Positions 55,019 to 64,000 of a stretch of DNA of 64,000 bases are shown here, in pieces. The notes beneath the pieces are model-generated. The model was not told where the DNA came from and did no database searches. It worked only from the letters and a program-made list of their open reading frames with translations. Position numbers and translations under genes: made by a program. The first letter of the stretch is position 1; the number at the start of each line of letters is the position of its first letter. This DNA comes from Herpomyces periplanetae (Eukaryota; Ascomycota; Laboulbeniomycetes; Herpomycetales; Herpomycetaceae), in the NCBI GenBank assembly GCA_009733715.1, contig WMKJ01000003.1, forward strand, positions 124,001 through 188,000, given 5' to 3'.

Positions 55019-57841
55019 ATGTTTCACGAGCAGGAAGTATATTTAAATCAACATTTTTATCCTACTACTAATTCGTCTATTTCTTCTAAATATTCATCCA
55101 AAGACGAAAAGGTTATCAAAAGTTCACACGAATTCATCGAAAAGTCAAATTTTGAAGTTATCTTTACCAAATTTCCCCCAATTATCGACGTTTTACTCTC
55201 TCATTTACCCACTTCAGCTATCATCTGCCTTTCTCAAACTTCACGTCATTTACGAGGATTTCTGACGTCCCAATATCCATTAGCATGGAGCAATCTTTCG
55301 TTCAGATCAACGCAGGCTAGTAGCCTCACGCCTCACTTACACGATCCGGATGGCTATAATACAAGAAATCCCAAATCGAAGGCGTATAATTTTGATGGAC
55401 TTCTTGGAAACATTTACCTACCTTTAGCAACTCGATTATCAGTGTTAAACTTGTGTAATACGGCTGTCAACGGTCTAACTTTATTTCTCGAAGTAGTTAA
55501 ACCGCGGGTTACCACTTTGCAACATTTATCCGTACGAGGGTGTAAGAATGTCTCTATAAAGTATCACATTTTACCCTTTTTACAGTCCTACGTTCAGCGG
55601 TCCTCCGATACTAAATCTCCCTGGAATAATCGTAATGAATTGAAATTGAAAAGTTTATACTCTTATCGATGTCGACATCACCGTCGTCGACCTTACCTAC
55701 CCGCATCACTTGTACGAAAAGATTCCGATTCAGAGCCTACCCATGAACTTATCGAGGTCTGCCATAAGTTGGGCATATGGGTTGACACAGCTTGGTGTAC
55801 ATCACCTGGTCCGCGTTGTATCAGACGAAGAAATTATCATACGTCGCACGTTGCTCCCGGCCGTTCAGAGATATGGGTACCTTTTGATAGATTATGGCGT
55901 TCGCTTAATAGAGTTGGTAGCTCGGGTGAAAAGCCTACAAGTGGAATAGATAAAGGATCTAAATACTGGAAAATATGGGAAGATTTAGACTATGGATATG
56001 ATGGTGAGCCTTTAAGACGGGTTAATGCTTCTGGAGAAGGTGAAGATAAAAATTTACCTGTCCATTTACGTTGGAGCCACAAAGTTTACATAGAAGGTAT
56101 AAAATGTCATGAATGTGGCGACAATATACCCGAGAGGTGTGAGCAATGTAGCGTTCAAATGCATTGTATGGGATGTCGTAAAACTTTGTGTGCAAGTTGC
56201 GCTTATAATCGTCCTTTACCCCGGAGAAGGGATGTATATCCTAGTCTTTCAGAACCTAAACTGCAAAATCAATCAAAATTTTGGTGGGCACCTGGATGCT
56301 TAAGGTCTCCAAACATCATGATGAACAATGCAACTGAAATAGCAGTGGACATTGACTCTGACGAAGATGTTGAGAGCCCTACCGAACAGCAACATACCGG
56401 ACAGCTCTTAAAACTGGAAATGTATTGGTGTTGTCTTGAACCTTTATTTTCCGGTGGAGGAGGAATCGTATTCATGGGACTAGGTACAAATAGTTCAGGA
56501 AGTGAAAAACTTAGGTCATCACCATTACCCGCCATAGATGAATTTAAGGACGCAGACTTTTCCATAAAAAATCGTTTATTCAAGTCAGGCTTATCGGACT
56601 GTCAAAGTTTATCATGCGACATTGATGAAGAGTTTGATATTTTACCTCTCCTAATGCAACATAATGTTGATTTACACAATGTTCCATCCCCGAGGAACTT
56701 GTGTAAATATTGTTACCACTCAAGGCATTGGAACATCAAATGTCATGCGTGTCATAGCCCCTTATGCAAAGAGCATGATTTTCGAGGATTGAAAGTGAGG
56801 AAATGTGGCTATCGTGAACTTACAATTGAACGCAATCACTTATTTTCCTATAAAAAACCACTTTCCTTTGAAATTCCACCTTTTCATCGAATTCAAAAAC
56901 GAAAAAATGGTGGATGGTATTCCCCAGCATTTGCCGCTACATCATCTACAACTTCAACATTAACATCGATACCATCTACTACGACAAATTTACCCATTTC
57001 TGCTTCGGGTTCGTCAAAATCTACCTCACTTAGTCGTATCGGCGGTCTAGTTCCAAATGAGTCTAGAAGTTTAATTGATACAGTAATTTCTTCAACCACT
57101 ACCATGACTGCAATACCTCCCCCCCCTTCTATAACAGCTATGACAGCAACATCTACCGCTTCACCTGGTACTAGTTCGGATTTACCAATTGTATCCACTC
57201 GAAAGAATCGTATTGTGGATCATCCAATTGTGCCAATTTGTTTAGATGATCTTCCTCCTCGGTTAAATTTATCCAAACCAAGATCGTACAGTTTAAGTGA
57301 AATTGGTAAATTATCATTATCACGAAGTCGATCTCTTAATGTTTGGGATAGTCGACCTCCACTTCCGTGTACTCCGGGTCATCCAGTTCAGTGGCAAGGA
57401 TGTGGACATTATTTCTGTTTACCGGCTAGATCAATGGGCGATCCTCGAGTTATTTGCAATGCAGCGCTTAACGAATGTTCAGATTGCCATGTATTCGTTT
57501 GCATGGATTGTTACGACCCTTTATTATCCTGTGATTGCAGGTTTTGTTCTGTGAATTATTACTGTCCCAATTGTTTCAAGAAACCCAGCGTTAGGAGTCA
57601 GTGTGCTAAAACTGAAGAGGAGGATGCAAAACGCTTTGCCCTTGAGCAGATACATCGTCAAATTGCCCAAGATTTGCAAGACCGTATTCAGGCTGATGAA
57701 TTGGCCGATTTGTTGTCCGAATTTCTCGAATCTGCGACAAATCTTAATTCAAATCCTCCAACTTCGACTGCGTTACCCGTTTCATCTGCCGTTGCCACCT
57801 CCAATATGTCCAGTGATGGTTCAGTTCTCGGAGCTCCGTGA
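55019..57841 (+). CDS. Large F-box protein with Cys-rich clusters
   Basis: This is a single-exon gene of 940 codons with an ATG start. An F-box lies at about residues 49-95 (FPPIIDVLLSHLPTSAIICL, then SQTSRHLRGFL). Leu-rich sequence and ordered blocks to ~300 follow. Three Cys/His clusters come next: near 361-395 (CHECGDNIPERCEQC, CMGCRKTLCASC), near 561-590 (CKYCYHSRHWNIKCHACHSP) and near 820-862 (CSDCHVFVCMDCYDPLLSCD, CRFCSVNYYCPNC). A Thr/Ser-rich linker lies at about 640-720. The likely role is substrate receptor of an SCF ubiquitin ligase, with the zinc clusters contributing to substrate or cofactor binding; the substrate is unknown. The architecture is shared with uncharacterised Pezizomycotina proteins as far as I recall, but I cannot name an ortholog. 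Confidence 0.8.
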   Translation: MFHEQEVYLNQHFYPTTNSSISSKYSSKDEKVIKSSHEFIEKSNFEVIFTKFPPIIDVLLSHLPTSAIICLSQTSRHLRGFLTSQYPLAWSNLSFRSTQASSLTPHLHDPDGYNTRNPKSKAYNFDGLLGNIYLPLATRLSVLNLCNTAVNGLTLFLEVVKPRVTTLQHLSVRGCKNVSIKYHILPFLQSYVQRSSDTKSPWNNRNELKLKSLYSYRCRHHRRRPYLPASLVRKDSDSEPTHELIEVCHKLGIWVDTAWCTSPGPRCIRRRNYHTSHVAPGRSEIWVPFDRLWRSLNRVGSSGEKPTSGIDKGSKYWKIWEDLDYGYDGEPLRRVNASGEGEDKNLPVHLRWSHKVYIEGIKCHECGDNIPERCEQCSVQMHCMGCRKTLCASCAYNRPLPRRRDVYPSLSEPKLQNQSKFWWAPGCLRSPNIMMNNATEIAVDIDSDEDVESPTEQQHTGQLLKLEMYWCCLEPLFSGGGGIVFMGLGTNSSGSEKLRSSPLPAIDEFKDADFSIKNRLFKSGLSDCQSLSCDIDEEFDILPLLMQHNVDLHNVPSPRNLCKYCYHSRHWNIKCHACHSPLCKEHDFRGLKVRKCGYRELTIERNHLFSYKKPLSFEIPPFHRIQKRKNGGWYSPAFAATSSTTSTLTSIPSTTTNLPISASGSSKSTSLSRIGGLVPNESRSLIDTVISSTTTMTAIPPPPSITAMTATSTASPGTSSDLPIVSTRKNRIVDHPIVPICLDDLPPRLNLSKPRSYSLSEIGKLSLSRSRSLNVWDSRPPLPCTPGHPVQWQGCGHYFCLPARSMGDPRVICNAALNECSDCHVFVCMDCYDPLLSCDCRFCSVNYYCPNCFKKPSVRSQCAKTEEEDAKRFALEQIHRQIAQDLQDRIQADELADLLSEFLESATNLNSNPPTSTALPVSSAVATSNMSSDGSVLGAP

Positions 57842-59074
57842 TCCCTTCGTTGAACTATTCATCCCCTGCTTTTAAGGTGTGTACGCCTACGTGCCCATTG
57901 CTGCCCATTTTTGCAGTGTTTCCCATCATGATTTCTCTTAAGATTGACCTTGTTTCGTTTCCTTTTCCTTGCTCTCTGCATGTTTTCTGTCTCTGGTTCA
58001 ATTCTACATCGGGCTTCTCTTTTATAACAAGGTTAAACATATTGTTTCCTAGTGAATTTTGCCTCTCGCTGCAATCGTCGTACTGTAAAGAGTTACAATT
58101 AAACGGTTTTTACCGTTTTTGTTTTTTTTTCTCTTTTAAATTTTACCGGTCGGTTGGGTTTAAAGCGCCTTCATGTAATCGTGCTCTTGATTTTTCATGT
58201 ATTTTGTCTATCAATCGTTACTCGTCTCCCGAATTCGCCACCATGCAAATCTTCGTCTTTTTTCATCATCTATTGTTGCTTACCACTTTCATGGGTTTCA
58301 ATTTCGAAACTTTTACTACACTTCTACCATTTCGTTTTCGTTATTCTTTACGTCAATATCCCCAGAAAGATCTAAAGCTTTAAATCTCCCTTTCGTATTC
58401 TTAACGAGCCATCCACTCTACCATACCTGATTTTCTACTGTTAACTCCACGTCTATTTCGTGGGATGAATTGCCGTGTCAATTTACCTTTTCTCCAATGA
58501 AGATTTTCATTGTTACAACCCTTTAAGCCCATTAGATTAAACCAACGAATACGACCATTTATTTTACCTGGAATTTACTCAAGAAATCCTTTGCCATGGG
58601 ACCAAACATGTATGATTATTACTTAGATGGTAAATGCTCACCAGTCCTACCTAGGGACTTTATCCTTACTGTACTGGGGGGTGCAGAACGGATAGTGTCT
58701 GACACTTGAGATGAGGTGAGCGTATACGATGACAATTTTTCGCGGTAATTCCAGTAGTGTAATTTAATTGCTCAGTTCAGTTCTGTTCAGCTATTCTATG
58801 CTCTGCACGCGTCAAAACCCTTCCGCTCGTTCGCCGGTACTACAAAACTCCGATTGTAAAGCCACATGCTTCGCCACGTGCTTCTCTCGCCCAAATCGGC
58901 ATCATTCAACTCGTGATGGAGAATGCGTTTGCAACTTAATTTACTTTTTTTCATTTTACCTCATGTACTCAATTTACTCGAGTGCTCATTAATCTGATAT
59001 AGTTACTACTTAAATGCTTCTCATCTATCTTAATTTTGGCTCTAAACTTACACGATCACCCACTATTTCATGTT
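57842..59074. other. Intergenic between F-box gene and HBS1
   Basis: The first ~500 bases are CT-rich and look like 3' untranslated sequence. The HBS1 promoter probably lies at 58.7-58.95 kb, where composition becomes GC-richer. It contains CACGTG at 58875-58880 and a short CAGTTC repeat near 58773-58791. No gene is seen. Confidence 0.35.
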
Positions 59075-62000
59075 ATGTCACACCGGCGGGTTAAAAATAT
59101 CGCGTATGACGCTTCAGATGATTTTTATACGGACGATGATGTCGATGCTTGTAAGTTTCTTCCTCTTTTACACGTTTATCCTTAGCTTTAATCAACATAT
59201 TCCTTTGTTGAATACTCCATTTTCTGACGCCCTCCGTACACTCAATTTTTCCTATAACAAATCTCCCATTACCCAACTACCCATCATGTATACTTGCTTC
59301 ATACTCTTGACCTTTTATCTTTGTCATAAGTCATTTACTAACAGCTGTAAAATTTCCGTATACGGAGTAATGAAAACTCCACTTTTCTTCTTATAATTCA
59401 ATCTAGTCGATGATCATGTTAACTATCGAGATGAACAATTACTTCGTAGCGCTGATATCGTCAAACAGCGTATACAAACTGTCGGAATTATCGCTACCGA
59501 CAAACAGATTTTAGACTCACTTTGGCATTACTATTACGATGTTGAAAAATCTGTTAAGTATTTATCAAGTATGCTACCATTTTTTACCATACTTATTTCA
59601 CCTTACTCTTACGTTCGATGATAAATTTACTTACATTTTTAACAAGATATTTGCGCAAAACCTTCCTCACAGTCCGCAAACGATGCTCCTCAACCACAAC
59701 CGTCTCAGTTATCACGCTTCGATCAGGCCATGATCCAAAAATCTCAGGGTAGGTCCCGTTCAGTACACATCAACCCGTGTAACTTAATCTTACACTTTCA
59801 TGTCTTGTTACTCTTACTGTCCCTACTACAAATTCTATCATACCATCCATCCTTTCCTTATGGCTCACCTTGAATATGCTCCACGAATTAATCATCGGGT
59901 AATTTGATAAGTTCACTTCACTCCAGTTCCCCGCACCATTATTTCATCCAATTCTTACCCTCGTCCTGGAATTTCACCTACTTCGACAAATTTATCGGCT
60001 TATTTTGAAGATATTCCCTGGCTTAACGTTGCTCCCCACCGTCTAGGCAATCTCATGCCTATTAAATCCTCACACTATTCAAAAGGAGGCTTACTCGGCG
60101 GATCATCTAATACTTCTAAACTAGCTGCTCTTGTTGCCACTAAAAAAGCTGCATCAAGATCAGGACCTGGTCATGGATCGAGATCGGGATCTGGATCGAG
60201 ATCACCGTCAAAGTTTAAATCATCTGTCGAAAAAAGCCGAGCCATTGCTCTACTTGATCAATTAAAACTTGAATCAAGCGGTGACATCTCCTTAACTTCG
60301 TCTCGTTCCTCCTCCTCTTCTGATACGTTGCAAAATACATCCGTTAAACCATCTACTCATTTTCCCCTACTCGCTGATTCTGCCAACGGTTCTACTGTAT
60401 TCGATGCACCGTTAACCGTAACGGACTCCCAATCTGTTTACTCCCGAACGAAATGTATAACATCATCTCAATCATCCACAGTTCCAGTTTTACTGTCAGC
60501 CAATCCCTCATTATTTGCTCGAGTTCTCGTTGGCACGATTGGTACATCTAACACTGAGAAAAAGTGTCCGTGTATACAAACAAAAATATCACTTGTGTAC
60601 TCTGGTCTTCCTAACCTATCCAACCCTTTCACTACACCTAGCCCCGACGATCGCGTTCTTCAGGCTCGGATCAAAGGTGCTATTACTCACTTTAATTTTA
60701 TTTCGCCCTCTTTATCACGTTCATGGATATACGTATATCCATTTTTCACATCTCCATCCCTGTTATACTGAATCCCTTACGTGAAACTCTGTAAATTGCA
60801 CACCCAATTTTGCTAACTTACGATTATTTGTACAGGCACCAAAGTTAATTCCATCGTTAACGATTCTACCAATGTTAAAGGCAAGTCGTCAGATACAAAG
60901 TGTGATAGTAAATCCACAATCGGTCTAGCCGGGAAAGAATCATCTCCAGTCAACACCACGACGGCAAAAGTGTCAAAGAGTGGCAAATATGCAAGAGTAT
61001 CTGTTATTGATGAATGGCACAAATTAAAAGATATCAGTAAACCAAGTGCTAGTTTTGCCGTTATTGGTGCGTTTCTATTAACGTAAAAATTTCATCTTCT
61101 TCCAATCTTCATACACACTTAATACTTAGTCCGGGTTTTGTTTACTGATATGCTGTTCTAGGTCATGTTGATCACGGTAAGTCTACGCTAATGGGATGCT
61201 TGCTAGCCGATCTTAATGCTGTAACGTCCAGATCATTGGACAAACTACAAAAGGAAGCGAATATTTTGAATAAGGCTTCTCTTGCTCTTGCGTATGTGAT
61301 GGATTCGAATAAAGAAGAACGAGAAAAAGGTGTTACGATAGACGTGTCGACGAGAACAATTGAAACGCAAAAGTCAATACTTACAATTCTTGACACACCT
61401 GGCCATCAGGATTTTGTGTCAAACATGATCACCGGTGCAGCTTTAGCGGATTTTGCCGTTTTAGTAATTGACGCTGCACCAGGAGGGTTTGAGTCTGGAC
61501 TTGCAGGACAGACTCATGAACACGCTTTAATCGTACGAAGCATTGGTGCAGCTAGTACAATTATTGTTGTGATTAATAAAATGGACTTGGTGAACTGGAG
61601 TAGGACTAGATTCGCAGAAATTCGTGATCAAATGAAGGGATTTTTAACACGAATTGGATTTCCCACCCAGCGTACTTTTTTCATACCATGCTCTGCACTA
61701 CAAGGCAACAATGTAGTAGTTCGTCATCCCAAGTGTGAAGCTTTTGCCTGGTATACGGGACCGAGTCTTCTTGAAGCATTAGATACTGCGGCAAAAAATG
61801 TTACACTAGAAGAATTATTGCGTTTGCCCGTACGGATTGAAGTTTATGAAGCTTATTCTGAACAATCAAATTCAGTTGTAGTAGTAGGTCGACTACTTCA
61901 AGGAACCGTTCAGGTAGGCGAGGAGTTAGTGATACTGCCCAACGGAATAAGAGTTAAAGTCACAAACATTCGTGATATGAGGTATGTTGAACGGAAAAAA

Positions 62001-62771
62001 AATAAGGAAGGTGAAAGTATAGATGAGGAGCCTCGCGGTTGGGCAATATCTGGCTCCCTTGTTCATATAACTTTACAAAGCCTAAGCGTATCGGGAAATT
62101 CAAGCAGCACGATCAACGAAGACAACTCGAAAGGTTCTGCTTCGCGGTTAAACGTAAAAAATGTGGGCAGTAAGATGAATGCTAACTTGGAAGTTTCGAA
62201 TATCCGTCAGGGCAATTTGATAGTGCCCTTAAGCGCACCTTTACCGTTAACGAGGGAGATAGTTGCACGGATACTTGCATTTGAAGAGTTAATTCCCATG
62301 CATGTTGATGTATACATTGGTTTAACATTTTGTGATGGACGAATTGACAATCCAATTCTTGAGATAGTTCAGTCACAAGATAAAAAGGGCAAAGGAGATG
62401 AAGGAATTGGACTTGAGACTAATGGCAAACGCGATAAAAAGGCACAGGAATCGTTGGGGCAAGTTAAAGATGGAAAGCGAAAGAGTGAAAGGATGAAGCA
62501 TCCACGGATAGTGTGCAAAGGACAGATTGCTCGTGTACGCATAGTCTTAGGAGAAGATTATGAAGCCAGCAACCGAGTTTTGGTGACTCATGGCATAAAC
62601 GGTGGTGAATTGACAGGAGGAAAAGATTCAGCAAAAGATATTGAGGGCAAAGGAATGAGTGCAAGAAGCGGAGTTGAGGGTTTATACTTTACGGGGTTGC
62701 CGGTGGAGTCGGGTAAACGGATTATACTGCGATGGCAAGGGAACACGATTGGTGCAGGTGTAGTAGAATAA
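59075..62771 (+). CDS. HBS1: Hbs1, GTPase of ribosome rescue / no-go decay
   Basis: There are six exons: 59075-59150, 59407-59568, 59647-59748, 59927-60676, 60836-61066 and 61162-62771, giving 976 residues. All five introns interrupt codons in phase 1. The N-terminus MSHRRVKNIAYDASDDFYTD and the Hbs1 N-domain (DKQILDSLWHYYYDVEKSVK) are present. Then come LSRFDQAMIQK and FEDIPWLNVAPHRLGNLMP with GGLLGG and SKLAALVATKK. The GTPase follows: G1 GHVDHGKST from residue 441, TIDVSTRTIE, G3 DTPGHQD from 518, G4 NKMD from 579, then EF-Tu domains II and III ending in RIILRWQGNTIGAGVVE. Hbs1 with Dom34/Pelota splits stalled ribosomes. Each join recreates family sequence. The protein is longer than usual because of Ser-rich linkers. 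The gene may also give a Ski7-like form by alternative splicing, as known in related fungi. Confidence 0.93.
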
Positions 62772-64000
62772 GGATGTTTTTTCATGGATAACATGCGGTG
62801 AGCGTTAGTAGAATGAAAAATTCCAACGTTCGTTTGCGTTGGCCTTTTTCGATGTGTATATGTATACGGATATTGGTGTTTACCGTGATATTGGTACCGT
62901 GGGATTCAAGAGAGTGGGAACTGTACATATCACTTACTTCATCCACATGAACGAGCCAATCTGTGGAGGAAACTATTGGGGATACGTTGTGAATGCGAAA
63001 ATTTGACATGAATATAGCTAAGCCTTAAGAGGATTTTGGACCTAATGAATATGCATCAGTTGGAGTACACGATATGTAGGTTTTCACATACATGTGCTAC
63101 AGTTGGTTAATTGGACGATTATTTGGCAAGATGACGCACGAAAGATAGGATGAATGGTCGGGTTGTGCGAGAGTTTGCGCGTAACGTTTTGAAGCATGGA
63201 TACAAGGGTATAGTTAATACACGGGGCAAATTTAGTATGACATTTCTTTGAGTATGATTTCGGATATTGATGGTAATGTCAATGACCTATTTTAACAGAG
63301 AAAGAGTGGGCGACCTAGCAGTGGAAAATAGCTAGCAAGCTTCACACTTGACTGTACACTGTTAATTGGTGAAGAATAATATTCAAGTGGACCAGTGAGG
63401 AGTGGAGGATTAGGACGACTAAGATGGTATGGAGCAAATATGAAAAACAAAAGAATTAAGACATGGATAGGGAATGGGTTACGGAAATGATAATAGATGC
63501 TTGGACGGTAAATCGGGTTAGAATTATGCAATGAGTTAATATTTGTGTAATGGGAGTAAATAAATCTATACAGCATGATTTACACTGGGTAAAACGAAGG
63601 AAAAAAAAGTGGCACGGAGCGTTAGAAGTGAAAAGCAGACGACGTTCAATCAGTGAAAGGTTATTGTGATATGGGTAAATACGGTTGAATTGTTTCGTGG
63701 GAAGGTATTATGCGTTATAGGAGTTGCACAATACTACATGAAATGCTTTGAGATGCAAGCGGAAACAAGCGTACATGGAGTGTATGAGTGTGAAGGAGTT
63801 GGACAATGTACGCTTAACGGTGATTCAAGCTCAACAAGCCCAAGCTTAGAGAAAGCAGGAAAGTGAGCCAGTGTTTTAATGTATACTGGACAAAGGAAAG
63901 TTGTTGGGCATGATACGTGTGCTATGTAGAAGTTAACGCTGGGGCAATGTAGTGCAATACAGTGTAGCGGCGTAGTTGTGATGAGAGGGTAAAGTGAGGG
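62772..64000. other. Downstream flank of HBS1, purine-rich
   Basis: The plus strand is purine-rich to the end of the window. Small frames on both strands (63292-63576 and 62782-63009 minus; 63666-63866 plus) have no recognisable content. A minus-strand gene entering from the right edge is possible. Confidence 0.3.

Noticed and set aside
410-58880. CACGTG as an enriched promoter motif
   Set aside because: About nine copies in the window is no more than expected by chance; noted only at single promoters.
62782-63009. 75-codon minus-strand frame with ATG beyond HBS1
   Set aside because: No homology features; ends inside the HBS1 3' flank.
1-64000. Transposons, retroelement remnants, CRISPR arrays, rRNA or centromere/telomere repeats
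   Set aside because: I looked for transposase, reverse-transcriptase and integrase motifs in the translated frames, long terminal or inverted repeats and telomere-like runs; none was seen.

Overview
The window looks like nuclear DNA of a filamentous ascomycete fungus. The signs are short GT-AG introns (56-256 nt, mostly GTAAGT- or GTGAGT-like donors), an Atf1/AtfA-type bZIP factor with its fungal HRA and HRR blocks, a homeodomain plus C2H2 factor of the Pezizomycotina type, exomer Chs5, and an ARID protein of the Rsc9 type. Overall composition is moderately AT-rich. The class cannot be fixed from the sequence alone. I recognise about 17 protein genes (roughly one per 3.8 kb) and no rRNA, tRNA, CRISPR array or transposon that I can support.

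Layout. The left part (0.7-17.5 kb) is gene-dense and housekeeping: a NIPA-like Mg transporter (-), V-ATPase subunit E (+), CHS5 (+), LST8 (-), ALG9 (-), NAF1 (+), a mitochondrial PPR protein (-) and cytochrome b5 (-). The middle (17.5-31.7 kb) is sparse: a small secreted Cys-rich protein (-), one unrecognised gene (-), and long non-coding stretches with tandem and simple repeats. From 31.7 to 44.6 kb lie regulatory genes: RSC9 (-), an unrecognised gene with a short CxxC motif (+), an AtfA-type bZIP (+) and a homeodomain/C2H2 factor (-). A 5.5-kb gene-free stretch follows, then DPH2 (+), a large F-box protein with Cys-rich clusters (+) and HBS1 (+).

How the genes work together. This is not a biosynthetic cluster. 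Several genes share a theme of secretion and glycosylation (ALG9, CHS5, V-ATPase E). Others concern translation and RNA (NAF1, DPH2, HBS1, PPR). Others concern growth and stress signalling or transcription (LST8, AtfA, RSC9, homeodomain factor).

What stands out. By eye, the window is built of 1-5 kb domains with alternating purine/pyrimidine strand bias. The bias ignores gene orientation and flips at GC-rich or repeat-rich points near divergent 5' ends, which hints at unannotated transcripts. Other points are an LST8 gene with two 22-nt micro-exons and a ~110-residue insertion before its last conserved WD blade, a perfect palindrome in the ALG9/NAF1 divergent promoter, and a microsatellite inside the intron of the secreted-protein gene. 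I see no clear previously undescribed system. All exon joins were made by hand from splice signals and family conservation.
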